Shown here: in pieces, positions 52,597 through 60,431 of the stretch | Numbering within the stretch: position 1 is the stretch's first letter | How the letters are laid out: each line of letters begins with the position of its first letter | DNA from: Acinetobacter sp. ANC 4910 | GTDB lineage: Bacteria > Pseudomonadota > Gammaproteobacteria > Pseudomonadales > Moraxellaceae | Assembly (NCBI RefSeq): GCF_004331035.1 | Contig: NZ_SJNT01000004.1 | Coordinates: forward strand, 248,001 to 312,000 | Length of the DNA stretch: 64,000 nt | Reading direction: 5' to 3' | The notes under the pieces: generated by a model | What the model saw: the letters and a program-made list of their open reading frames with translations, nothing else | Told to the model about the DNA's origin: nothing | The model's database searches: none | Position numbers and translations under genes: made by a program

Positions 52597-52620
52597 TTTT
52601 TTCATTAAGATAGCGTTAAA

Positions 52621-52670
52621 AGAACGGAATACAAAGCATCATTGCTCAATGACGATCTGTATTCCGTTCT
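52621..52670 (+). terminator. Long hairpin terminator after the 309-residue gene
   Basis: 13-base outer arms AGAACGGAATACA and TGTATTCCGTTCT with an inner hairpin TCATTG/CAATGA (52639-52652), followed by TTTCG. Confidence 0.8.
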
Positions 52671-52729
52671 TTCGTATTTATTCTCATCAAAAGCATAGTC
52701 TCATATTTCTACTTATATTTTATCCACAT

Positions 52730-52738
52730 TTTTTATTT
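52730..52738 (+). promoter_or_regulatory. Perfect DnaA box
   Basis: TTATCCACA, the consensus high-affinity DnaA box, in a very AT-rich intergenic stretch. A second identical copy in the same orientation starts 42 bases downstream. Confidence 0.6.
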
Positions 52739-52771
52739 TAAGATTCTTTTTTAAATTCAAATAAAGCTGAG

Positions 52772-52780
52772 TTATCCACA
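52772..52780 (+). promoter_or_regulatory. Second perfect DnaA box
   Basis: TTATCCACA again, same orientation, 42 bases (four helical turns) from the first. The following 230 bases are strongly AT-rich. Confidence 0.6.
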
Positions 52781-53017
52781 GTTTTAAATTTATTTACCTA
52801 TTCATTCAAATTAAAATAAAAAGATAAATTAAAACATAGAGTTATTATAATATTCATTTAATATACGATTTATCTAATATGGATGATTTATTTAAGTTTT
52901 AAATATGACGGATTTGCGAATTAATGCCAATTAGTACTTTATTTAGTCAATTTTTTATGCTTATAATATGAACAAGCAATAGGATTTAACGATAATATAG
53001 ATCGGAATGAAATATCT

Positions 53018-53158
53018 ATGAAAATCGTACAAGAAGAAAATTTACAGCGCGTTGAAACACAACTTGAACAACGCTACCCACTTGATATGATGTCATGCAT
53101 TTTTTTTATTTTTGGCATGATGTCATCGGCTTATATTCTGCACCACTTTATTCTTTAA
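53018..53158 (+). CDS. Candidate 46-residue membrane peptide
   Basis: A short ORF with an ATG at 53018, 50 bases after a TATAAT and 8-10 bases after a weak GGA. The peptide has a charged, helical first half (MKIVQEENLQRVETQLEQRY) and a hydrophobic second half (MMSCIFFIFGMMSSAYILHH), so it would be a single-pass small membrane protein. A good bidirectional terminator follows 17 bases after the stop. The promoter-ORF-terminator arrangement favours a real gene, but no family is recognised. Confidence 0.55.
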   Translation: MKIVQEENLQRVETQLEQRYPLDMMSCIFFIFGMMSSAYILHHFIL

Positions 53159-53175
53159 TTTTACGCTTAAAATAA

Positions 53176-53204
53176 AAAAACCCATCTTATTCAGATGGGT
53201 TTTT
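53176..53204. terminator. Bidirectional terminator before serC
   Basis: Perfect 12-base arms AAAAACCCATCT and AGATGGGTTTTT with a 5-base loop between the short ORF and the convergent serC stop. Confidence 0.92.
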
Positions 53205-53215
53205 GCATATTGGGA

Positions 53216-54295
53216 TTAACCATTACGTTTTGCGAAGTCATCCATAAAGTTAACCAATGCTTGCACCCCTTCTAAAGGAACAGCATTATAAATACTTGCA
53301 CGCATGCCTCCGACAGAGCGGTGACCTGCCAAATTCAACAAGTGGTTTTCTTCAGCTTCTTTCAGGAATAACTTTTCTAAGTCAGGATTTGCCAAAGTAA
53401 ATGGTACATTCATGATTGAACGGTTAGCTTCTACAATTGGATTTGCATAGAAGTCACTTGCATCAATATAGCCATAAAGTAATTGGGCTTTTTGTAGATT
53501 CACTTGATGCATGGCATCTACACCACCATTTTCAAGTAACCATTCAAATACCAAACCAGATAAATACCATGCATAAGTCGATGGGGTATTTACCATAGAA
53601 TCGTTTTTAGCTTGCGCTGAGTATTTTAGCAAACTTGGAATTTCTGGCTTCGCCTGATCCAATAAATCTTCACGAATAATGACCAGTGTTAAACCTGCTG
53701 GACCAATATTTTTTTGTGCACCAGCATAAATCAAACCGAATTTAGACACATCTAACGGTGCAGATAATATGCTTGATGACAAATCAGAGACCAATGGTTT
53801 ATCTGTTTCTGGAATACCCGCAAATTGCAAACCCCCAATCGTTTCATTATCTGCATAATGCACATAAGCAGCATCGGCTGATAAATTCCATTGACTTTGT
53901 GGCGTGATGGCAAGTTTGCCGTCAATTTTTGTTCCAGCTTCTACAACATGAATATCGCCATAACGTTGCGCTTCTTGCAATGCTTTTTCAGACCAAATAC
54001 CTGTATGGATATAGTCAGCTTTATTATTTTTACCTAACAAGTTTAAAGGAATGGCAGAAAACTGTAATGATGCTCCACCCTGTAAAAACAAAACTTTGTA
54101 ATTTTCAGGAATGTTCATGAGCTTACGTAAGTCAGCTTCTGCTTTTTCTGCAACCGCAACATAGTCTTTGCTACGGTGGCTCATTTCCATAATGGACAAT
54201 CCCTTGCCATGCCAATCCAACATCTCTTGTTGAGCTTTTTCTAAAACGGCAGTAGGTAATGCAGCAGGACCAGCACAGAAATTGTACGCGCGCAT
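53216..54295 (-). CDS. serC: Phosphoserine aminotransferase
   Basis: PLP enzyme of serine (and pyridoxine) synthesis that converts 3-phosphohydroxypyruvate to phosphoserine. I use ATG 54295 (MRAYNFCAGPAALPTAVLEK, 359 residues), the family start; the frame extends 14 codons further up. Visible are MEMSHRSKDY, LFLQGGASLQFSAIPLNLL, SDLSSSILSAPLDVSKF and the PLP lysine in YAGAQKNIGPAGLTLVI. HRSVGGMRASIYNA lies near the end. Length is normal. No aroA or pdx gene is adjacent. Confidence 0.97.
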   Translation of the reverse strand: MRAYNFCAGPAALPTAVLEKAQQEMLDWHGKGLSIMEMSHRSKDYVAVAEKAEADLRKLMNIPENYKVLFLQGGASLQFSAIPLNLLGKNNKADYIHTGIWSEKALQEAQRYGDIHVVEAGTKIDGKLAITPQSQWNLSADAAYVHYADNETIGGLQFAGIPETDKPLVSDLSSSILSAPLDVSKFGLIYAGAQKNIGPAGLTLVIIREDLLDQAKPEIPSLLKYSAQAKNDSMVNTPSTYAWYLSGLVFEWLLENGGVDAMHQVNLQKAQLLYGYIDASDFYANPIVEANRSIMNVPFTLANPDLEKLFLKEAEENHLLNLAGHRSVGGMRASIYNAVPLEGVQALVNFMDDFAKRNG

Positions 54296-54415
54296 GATTT
54301 TTCCTTTCAGAGGTGAAACACAATAAAATGATGGCATTTAATCATATCTTGCTCAGGCTTGCAGTAAATTATCCTGAAAATATTTCAATGCAATCGGGTA
54401 TTTAAAGTCAAAACA

Positions 54416-55090
54416 TCAATAAAGATCAGTTCTTTTTTTAGGTTGAATGGCTTTAATGAAAGATTCACCAGCCACTAAGTAACTGACTATACGCACAATT
54501 AATGCTGGAATTACCACAATTGCATGAATCAACATTGCTACCATTAAATAACAGCCAAACTCCACATAACGCCATACCTGAATTTTATTCTTTTTCGGTT
54601 CAGCAAGATGTCGTGCTTTTAAATCTTTCAATAATGTTTCACTATGTACATCAATCCAGTGACGTGTAGATTGAGCATACAAATTTTGGCTAAACACCCC
54701 ACGCTGAAATGCCAACCACATTTGTTGTGGTTTTAAGAAAAAACCCGTCGAAAGTGCTATTAAATTCATGATGCCAAGTATGGGATGATTCAACATAGAA
54801 CCCGTTCCTAACTCCCAAGCACTGACCTCTCCCTCACCAATTCTACCGACACTATAACCTGTTAAAATATGGTGTAAGTCATGATATTTTAGATATTTAT
54901 GTCTTACTGCAATATTTGGAAGCGGTACAAGTAAGCAACCATTATAAACATGAACAGTACAAGGCTCTTGTTCGGCTTGGATCGGGGCAAAACCATTGTT
55001 TTGATAAAATAAATCTAACGCATGATGAATACTCATCTGCTCTAATTGTATTGATGCCTGCACTTGCAAATTGGGAACATATTCAGTCAT
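54416..55090 (-). CDS. COQ4-like protein with C-terminal membrane segment
   Basis: A 224-residue protein whose middle matches the Coq4 zinc motif HDxxHx11E: H70, D71, H74 and E86 in HDLHHILTGYSVGRIGEGEV. Coq4 proteins take part in ubiquinone synthesis in mitochondria and some bacteria. Upstream residues YNGCLLVPLPNIAVRHKYLK and downstream SAWELGTGSMLNHPILGIMN fit a mainly helical fold. The C-terminal 50 residues contain a hydrophobic stretch (YLMVAMLIHAIVVIPALIVRI) that suggests membrane attachment, and a basic tail. It is divergent from the exporter operon. The COQ4 assignment rests on the motif alone, so the function is tentative. Confidence 0.75.
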   Translation of the reverse strand: MTEYVPNLQVQASIQLEQMSIHHALDLFYQNNGFAPIQAEQEPCTVHVYNGCLLVPLPNIAVRHKYLKYHDLHHILTGYSVGRIGEGEVSAWELGTGSMLNHPILGIMNLIALSTGFFLKPQQMWLAFQRGVFSQNLYAQSTRHWIDVHSETLLKDLKARHLAEPKKNKIQVWRYVEFGCYLMVAMLIHAIVVIPALIVRIVSYLVAGESFIKAIQPKKRTDLY

Positions 55091-55182
55091 TACTATTTTT
55101 ATCTATGTAATTTTTTTAAAGTTTAAATTTATCGTATTATATATTTATAGAAAAATGAGTCTAGCGTGAGCAGCACTCAAAA

Positions 55183-55202
55183 TGTAAACGCGCGCGTTTA
55201 CA
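55183..55202. promoter_or_regulatory. Perfect 20-bp palindrome, probable operator
   Basis: TGTAAACGCGCGCGTTTACA, fully self-complementary and GC-rich in the centre, in the 166-base gap between the divergent COQ4-like and TolC-like genes, 54 bases before the latter. The form suits a TetR- or LacI-type repressor site. No regulator gene is adjacent. Confidence 0.65.
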
Positions 55203-55256
55203 CCAATAAAATAAACATCTGTATAATTCATTACAACGACAATGCGAGTTTGATTA

Positions 55257-56762
55257 ATGCCACAGCGTTTTCAATTAAAATCAAGAAAATTAACGCTTAG
55301 GATGAATCCCGTTTTTCCTGGTTTTATTTGCTTATGTGCGAGTGCGTTATTTCTTCATCCAAGTTATGCAAAATCGATCAGCTATATAGAAGCTGAACAA
55401 AGCATACTGACTCAATCCTATAGCACTCAAGCTGCTCAAGCCTTACAACAATCCGCACAACTGCAAGCCGAAGCAGTGAAAGGTCTCGGACTGCCGCGTA
55501 TTGATTTAAATGTTCGTGCTTATGCCTTTCATAATGCAGTGGATGTGCCGCTAAATTCCTTAAAAAACAATTTAGATAATACCCTGACTCAGGGTATAAA
55601 TAATCAAATTGATCAATGGCAAAATAATAGTGGAATACCCAATGACATAACCGATACATTGAAAGATGGTGTCGGCAACGTCATTGATCGTGGCGTTGGA
55701 TTAATTCCCAATGAGACGACGATCAATTTGGATGACCAAGTTATACGCCCGACCGTTTCAGTATTCATGCCTTTATATACTGGCGGACTGACCACTAACG
55801 CCAAACAAATGGCAAAAATTCAGTCCGAACGCAGCGTTATCAATAATAAACAGCAACAAGACCTTCAGCGTTTCGAAATTATTCAGGCTTATTTTAACTC
55901 GCAGCTACAAACACAATTATTAGCGGCAAGTCGTTTTAATGCTCAAGCAATGCAAAGCCATTATCGAAATGCACTGAAATTAGAACAACAAGGCTTTATA
56001 AGCAAAGGGCAACGTATGCAATTTGAAGTTGCTAAAAACAATGCTGAACGTTTAGCACAAAATGCCCAAGCCAACCTACAAGCCAGTTTATTTCAATTGA
56101 ATAATCTCCTGCAAAGCAGTGAAATAACAGAATTAAGCACGCCTCTTTTTGTCAATACAGCAAAAAATCATTCTATTCATCAATTATTAACGAGTTATCC
56201 AGAACAATCCTCTCTGGTTCAAAAACTGCAAAAAGATACTGAACTTGCTGGGGTAAAAGTGAAAGCAGAATCGGCCGCCAAAAAACCGACTGTATTTGCA
56301 TTCGGTGAATACGGCTTAGATGAACATCAAAATTGGATTGTTGGCGTTGCAGCTCAGTACAATTTATTTTCAGGCATCGACAAACAAAAAAATATACAAG
56401 CTGCTGAGTTACAAAGATACGCTCTACAGCTCACTACTCAGCGTACTAAACAAGAAATAGAAAATATGATTTATAAATCATATAGCGAGCTTGAAACCGC
56501 TCAACAAAGCCATGCTCTACTGCAACAAAACATGTTAGCCACACAAGAAAATTTACGCATTCAAACACTTTCTTTCAAAGAAGATATGGGCACAGCCACT
56601 CAAGTGATCGATGCTCAAAATGCCATGACCGCGTTGAAATCTGAAATGGCACTGAATGCGTATAAATACGTCATGTCATTAGCCACTTTACTACAAAGCC
56701 ATGGTTCGATTGCTGAGTTTCAAAGCTACGTAAATCAAAAAAATACGCAATTTATTCGTTAA
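55257..56762 (+). CDS. TolC-family outer membrane efflux protein
   Basis: Outer-membrane channel of a tripartite exporter. The 501-residue product has a signal region ending near HPSYAKS and then two outer-membrane-efflux repeats rich in helices (for example LQRFEIIQAYFNSQLQTQLL and QQIENM-type KQEIENMIYKSYSELETAQQ). An insert with GIPNDITDTLKDGVGNVIDR occurs between residues 100 and 150. I keep ATG 55257; an in-frame ATG at 55302 also gives a good signal peptide. It is the first gene of the exporter operon, 18 bases before the HlyD-type gene, so the pump brings its own outer-membrane channel. Confidence 0.9.
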   Translation: MPQRFQLKSRKLTLRMNPVFPGFICLCASALFLHPSYAKSISYIEAEQSILTQSYSTQAAQALQQSAQLQAEAVKGLGLPRIDLNVRAYAFHNAVDVPLNSLKNNLDNTLTQGINNQIDQWQNNSGIPNDITDTLKDGVGNVIDRGVGLIPNETTINLDDQVIRPTVSVFMPLYTGGLTTNAKQMAKIQSERSVINNKQQQDLQRFEIIQAYFNSQLQTQLLAASRFNAQAMQSHYRNALKLEQQGFISKGQRMQFEVAKNNAERLAQNAQANLQASLFQLNNLLQSSEITELSTPLFVNTAKNHSIHQLLTSYPEQSSLVQKLQKDTELAGVKVKAESAAKKPTVFAFGEYGLDEHQNWIVGVAAQYNLFSGIDKQKNIQAAELQRYALQLTTQRTKQEIENMIYKSYSELETAQQSHALLQQNMLATQENLRIQTLSFKEDMGTATQVIDAQNAMTALKSEMALNAYKYVMSLATLLQSHGSIAEFQSYVNQKNTQFIR

Positions 56763-56780
56763 CTTTAATGGGGAAACCAC

Positions 56781-57944
56781 ATGCATCAAGATCAATCAAC
56801 ACCTGATCAAGAACCTAATGCTTCCTCATTGGAGGAAAAAAATACAGGGAAATCTGAAACGGATCTATCAGAGCAACTGACCGACAGTAATACTGAGACA
56901 GAAAATTCAGCAGAACACTTAAATGATGTCTCTGAAAAAGTGACTGATCCAACACCTAAAACTAAACTTCTGAAAAGCACAGGTATTATTCTAGCCATCT
57001 TACTGCTTGGGTTCATTGCATTTGGTTTGTGGAAAAGCTACCAACCCCAAATAGTTGAAATACAAGGAAGAGTTGAAGCGGAAACTATTCATATCAGTAC
57101 CAAAATACCAAGCCGAATTGAAGAACTTTATGTACATGATGGTGAAAAAGTTCAAAAAAACCAGCTGCTCGTGCGTTTATATAGCCCTGAAATTGATGCT
57201 AAAAAGCAGCAAACGCTAGCGGGTTTGCAATCGGCACTGGCACTGCAATCGACAGCTGATCGTGGTTCGCAACAAGAAAATATTGATACGCTGTTTGCCA
57301 ACTGGCAAGCCATGAAAGCTCAACAAAACTTGGCTCAAACAACTTACCAACGTGGGGCGAAACTCTTTCAAGAAGGTGTTATTTCACGTCAGCGTTGTGA
57401 TGAAATGCAGGCTGCTGCACAATCCGCTGCTCAGTTGACTGAAGCTGCCTACCAACAATATGCTCGGGCAAAACGTGGAAGCACAACTGAACAGAAATCC
57501 ACAGCGGATGCACAGGTCGAAATCGCCAAAGCTGCTGTTGCGGAGGCCAATGCGCTAGATGCTGAGACAAAATTATTTTCACCTGTAAATGGTACGATTT
57601 CCAAAACCTACGGCAAAGTCTCAGAATTAGTCGCGATTGGCGTGCCTGTTATGAGTATTATTTTAGACGATGAGCTCTGGGTGAGCTTAAATGTTCGTGA
57701 AGATCAGTATGCTCAAGTCTATCAAGCCAAAACTTTGGAAGGATTTATTCCCGCTTTAAATAAAACTGCACAATTTAAAATTGAAAACATTGATGCAGAG
57801 GGTGAGTTTGCGACCATCAAAACAACGCGACAAACTGGGGGTTACGACATACGTAGCTTTAAGCTCCACTTAACACCAAGTACACCCATCCCAGATCTTA
57901 AGGTTGGCATGAGTGTGTTATTTAAAGTCAAAGAGCAATCCTGA
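56781..57944 (+). CDS. HlyD-type membrane fusion protein
   Basis: Periplasmic adaptor of 387 residues. The N-terminus is a long acidic cytoplasmic tail (about 60 residues, EKNTGKSETDLSEQLTDSNT). One membrane helix follows at about residues 67-84, then a biotinyl-lipoyl like segment (IPSRIEELYVHDGEKVQKNQLLVRL) and a helical hairpin. The beta-barrel part contains NVREDQYAQVYQ. It ends by one-base overlap with the permease (TGATG). It resembles the YbhG/YhiI adaptors used with ABC-2 permeases. Confidence 0.9.
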   Translation: MHQDQSTPDQEPNASSLEEKNTGKSETDLSEQLTDSNTETENSAEHLNDVSEKVTDPTPKTKLLKSTGIILAILLLGFIAFGLWKSYQPQIVEIQGRVEAETIHISTKIPSRIEELYVHDGEKVQKNQLLVRLYSPEIDAKKQQTLAGLQSALALQSTADRGSQQENIDTLFANWQAMKAQQNLAQTTYQRGAKLFQEGVISRQRCDEMQAAAQSAAQLTEAAYQQYARAKRGSTTEQKSTADAQVEIAKAAVAEANALDAETKLFSPVNGTISKTYGKVSELVAIGVPVMSIILDDELWVSLNVREDQYAQVYQAKTLEGFIPALNKTAQFKIENIDAEGEFATIKTTRQTGGYDIRSFKLHLTPSTPIPDLKVGMSVLFKVKEQS

Positions 57945-59074
57945 TGTGGGCTGGTCTCTGGCGTGAACTCCGCTATTTAGCCACACACAAATGGGACTTG
58001 TGTTTAGTTACACTCGCCCCGCTATGTGTCATTGTGCTATTTAGCTGCATGTTTGCACAGGGAAAGCCTGAACATTTACCTATTGCGATTATTGATCAAG
58101 ATCAGAGTAGTCTGAGTCGAAATATCGAAAAATATATATCCAGCAATCAAAGCTTGGCTATTTATACCGTAACGCCCGATTCCAATGAAGCTGAACGCCT
58201 ACTGAATGAAACAAAAATTTGGGGTTATGTACTGATTCCTGAAGGTGCAGAACAACGACTGGTTCAAGCCAAGGATGCTGAAATTGCTCTTGCATTTAAT
58301 CAAAGCTACTTCAGTGTCGGAAATTCTATTTCTTCAGCCATGCTCAGCAGTACTGTGCAAGCCATGGCAAATTACATGGGACAAAATTATTTAGAAAATA
58401 ATATTCCCTATTTAGACATCCCTACCCCTAATGTGAAAATCTCGCCACTCTACAATCCGAGTCTCAGTTACGAATTTTATTTAGAACCTTTTGTCATTCC
58501 TGCTGTTCTGCATTTATTACTCTGTTGTTGTGTGGCATTTTCCGTAGGTCAAGAATTTCAATTTGGGTCTACAAAAGACTGGCTGAAATCTTCAACAATA
58601 TGGACAGCGTTACTCAGTAAAGCTCTTGTGTATGTTTTTATTTTCAGTATTTGGACATGGTTATGGATGTTCTGGCTTATAGAAATTCGAGGGTGGTTTG
58701 TGGCTGGTCAACTCTGGCTATTACTTTTAGCTCAGTTTTTATTTTATTTTGCCTACGCTTTAATTAGTGCAACTGTAGTATTAGCTACCCATAATTTGGC
58801 CAAAACTTTTGGCTTTATTGCGGTATATGGCGGTTCATCCTTAAGTTTTGCAGGTGTGACACTCCCCTTAAATAATGCCCCTGCATTTACTAAATTTTGG
58901 GCCAATATTATTCCGTATACACCTTATGCCAAGCTACAAACTGAACAATGGGTCATTGGTAGTCCTGCACAACTTTCCTTTATCTCTTTAGCAATTCTGA
59001 GTTTTTATTGTCTCTTCTATTGGACAACTTCTTTCCTGTTATTAAAAAAACGTCGTGTAGAGGTACAGGAATGA
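57944..59074 (+). CDS. ABC-2 type exporter permease, first copy
   Basis: A 376-residue inner-membrane permease of the ABC-2 (YhhJ/YbhR) kind. It has an N-terminal membrane helix (LCLVTLAPLCVIVLFSCMFA) and a periplasmic domain starting LPIAIIDQDQSSLSRNI, typical of this family. Five C-terminal helices follow, including FLEPFVIPAVLHLLLCCCVAF-like and LLLLAQFLFYFAYALISATV. It overlaps the next permease by 4 bases (ATGA). The two permeases probably form a heterodimer. There is no ATPase gene in the operon, which is unusual. Confidence 0.88.
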   Translation: MWAGLWRELRYLATHKWDLCLVTLAPLCVIVLFSCMFAQGKPEHLPIAIIDQDQSSLSRNIEKYISSNQSLAIYTVTPDSNEAERLLNETKIWGYVLIPEGAEQRLVQAKDAEIALAFNQSYFSVGNSISSAMLSSTVQAMANYMGQNYLENNIPYLDIPTPNVKISPLYNPSLSYEFYLEPFVIPAVLHLLLCCCVAFSVGQEFQFGSTKDWLKSSTIWTALLSKALVYVFIFSIWTWLWMFWLIEIRGWFVAGQLWLLLLAQFLFYFAYALISATVVLATHNLAKTFGFIAVYGGSSLSFAGVTLPLNNAPAFTKFWANIIPYTPYAKLQTEQWVIGSPAQLSFISLAILSFYCLFYWTTSFLLLKKRRVEVQE

Positions 59075-60177
59075 AACAAACATTAAAGTCATTTATTTTT
59101 TACTTTGTAAAAACATTCAAAGATATTGCAAAAAATAGCTCCATTCTCACAACGATGGTGCTTTCTATCTTCTTTTATAGTTTTTTCTACCCAACAGCCT
59201 ACAAAGCACAACACGCTCAAGCCTTACCCATCATTATTGTGGACGAAGAACAAAGTACATTAACTGCCAGTATCATTAATGCAGCGAGCAACAGTCCAAA
59301 TATTCAGGTTCGTGCTGTAACAGGAAATTTTGCTGAAGCGGAAGCTTGGGTAAAGCAACAACGTGCCGATGGTATTTTGCTATTACCAAATAATTTATCT
59401 AATAGTATTCATCGGGGTGAAGTTGGTGGGGTTGGATTATATTTAAGTGCTGCTTATTTTTTAAGAACCAAACAAATTGGTTTGGGGTTGGCAACAGCCA
59501 TTGAAAACACCTTAGCCGAACGTGCAGAAAAGTTTGGTCAGATTTCACATTTTTCACCCGCCCTTTCAGCTCATCAAATTCCATTATTTAATACACTTTC
59601 AGGCTATGGCAGTTATATTTTTCCTGCCATTGCCCCCTTAATTATTCATCAAACCATTGTATTGGGCTTATGTATGCTGGTTGCAGGTTATCGCAACTCA
59701 AATTGGCGGAGCAAAACAACTGAGTTTTGGGGATTATTTGCCGCTGCGCTGAGCATTGGTTGTTTGGGCTGCTTTTATTTATTTGGCTTTACCTTTTGGC
59801 TTTATGACTACCCACGTGGCGGAAATTTTTGGGGCATGCTAATTGCTGTTCCAATTTTTATAAGCAGTGTGATTGGGCTGAGCCTTGTCTTGGCTTCTTA
59901 TTTAGATATTCCAGAACGTGCAGGTCATGTTATTGTCTTCACCTCCATTCCGCTATTTTTACTTTCGGGCACAGCTTGGCCACATGCCGCTATGCCTCAA
60001 TGGATGCAATACTTAGGCTCAGCCTTACCATCGACTCAAGCCATTCAAATGTTTATTCAATTGAATCAGATGGGTGTACCTACGCAAATGCTTATACCTA
60101 AGCTCATTTATCTGAGTGTTTTTGCAGGTGTCTGTTTAAGCTGGGCATATTATCGTTTATGTAATGCACGCAACTAA
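59071..60177 (+). CDS. ABC-2 type exporter permease, second copy
   Basis: A 368-residue relative of the upstream permease with the same plan: N-terminal helix (SILTTMVLSIFFYSFFYPTA), periplasmic domain beginning LPIIIVDEEQSTLTASI, then C-terminal helices (IIHQTIVLGLCMLVAGYRNS, LFGFTFWLYDYPRG, IPLFLLSGTAWPHAAMP). I use ATG 59071 because it overlaps the previous stop by four bases; the frame opens earlier at 59008, inside the other gene. Last gene of the operon. A cytoplasmic ATPase from elsewhere would be needed for ABC-type transport. Confidence 0.88.
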   Translation: MKQTLKSFIFYFVKTFKDIAKNSSILTTMVLSIFFYSFFYPTAYKAQHAQALPIIIVDEEQSTLTASIINAASNSPNIQVRAVTGNFAEAEAWVKQQRADGILLLPNNLSNSIHRGEVGGVGLYLSAAYFLRTKQIGLGLATAIENTLAERAEKFGQISHFSPALSAHQIPLFNTLSGYGSYIFPAIAPLIIHQTIVLGLCMLVAGYRNSNWRSKTTEFWGLFAAALSIGCLGCFYLFGFTFWLYDYPRGGNFWGMLIAVPIFISSVIGLSLVLASYLDIPERAGHVIVFTSIPLFLLSGTAWPHAAMPQWMQYLGSALPSTQAIQMFIQLNQMGVPTQMLIPKLIYLSVFAGVCLSWAYYRLCNARN

Positions 60178-60431
60178 TCACTTATTCATCATTTTTATTT
60201 AACAAACTAATGACAAATTTAAGAACAATCGAATTATTAAATAAAACAGATTAAATAATAATCAATCAATAATAATAAATTAAAAAAAGATCGCTCATTC
60301 TTCATAATAACTTCACAATAGCCACCTTCCATCTGCCAGCATTCTTCTTTTTTTCATGCCACCGCATCTTGATGCAGCATAAGAGTTCTTGCAGATATTT
60401 TTTTGCCCCTAATTTTTTTTCTGAGCTGAGT
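60178..60431. other. Intergenic region between the exporter operon and gltP
   Basis: About 250 bases, very AT-rich (AATAATAATCAATCAATAAT around 60255). No clear terminator, promoter pair or ORF. It probably holds the gltP promoter. Confidence 0.4.

Larger units (their letters stand above)
52597..53017. other. AT-rich intergenic region with terminator, DnaA boxes and a promoter
   Basis: About 420 bases. Contents in order: the terminator at 52621-52670, the two DnaA boxes, an AT-rich stretch and TATAAT at 52962-52967, the likely -10 of the short ORF at 53018. No larger gene is seen. Confidence 0.5.

Noticed and set aside
52730..52780. Chromosomal origin of replication at the DnaA boxes
   Set aside because: Only two boxes are present and no dnaA, dnaN, recF or gyrB genes are near; kept as a DnaA-binding site candidate only.
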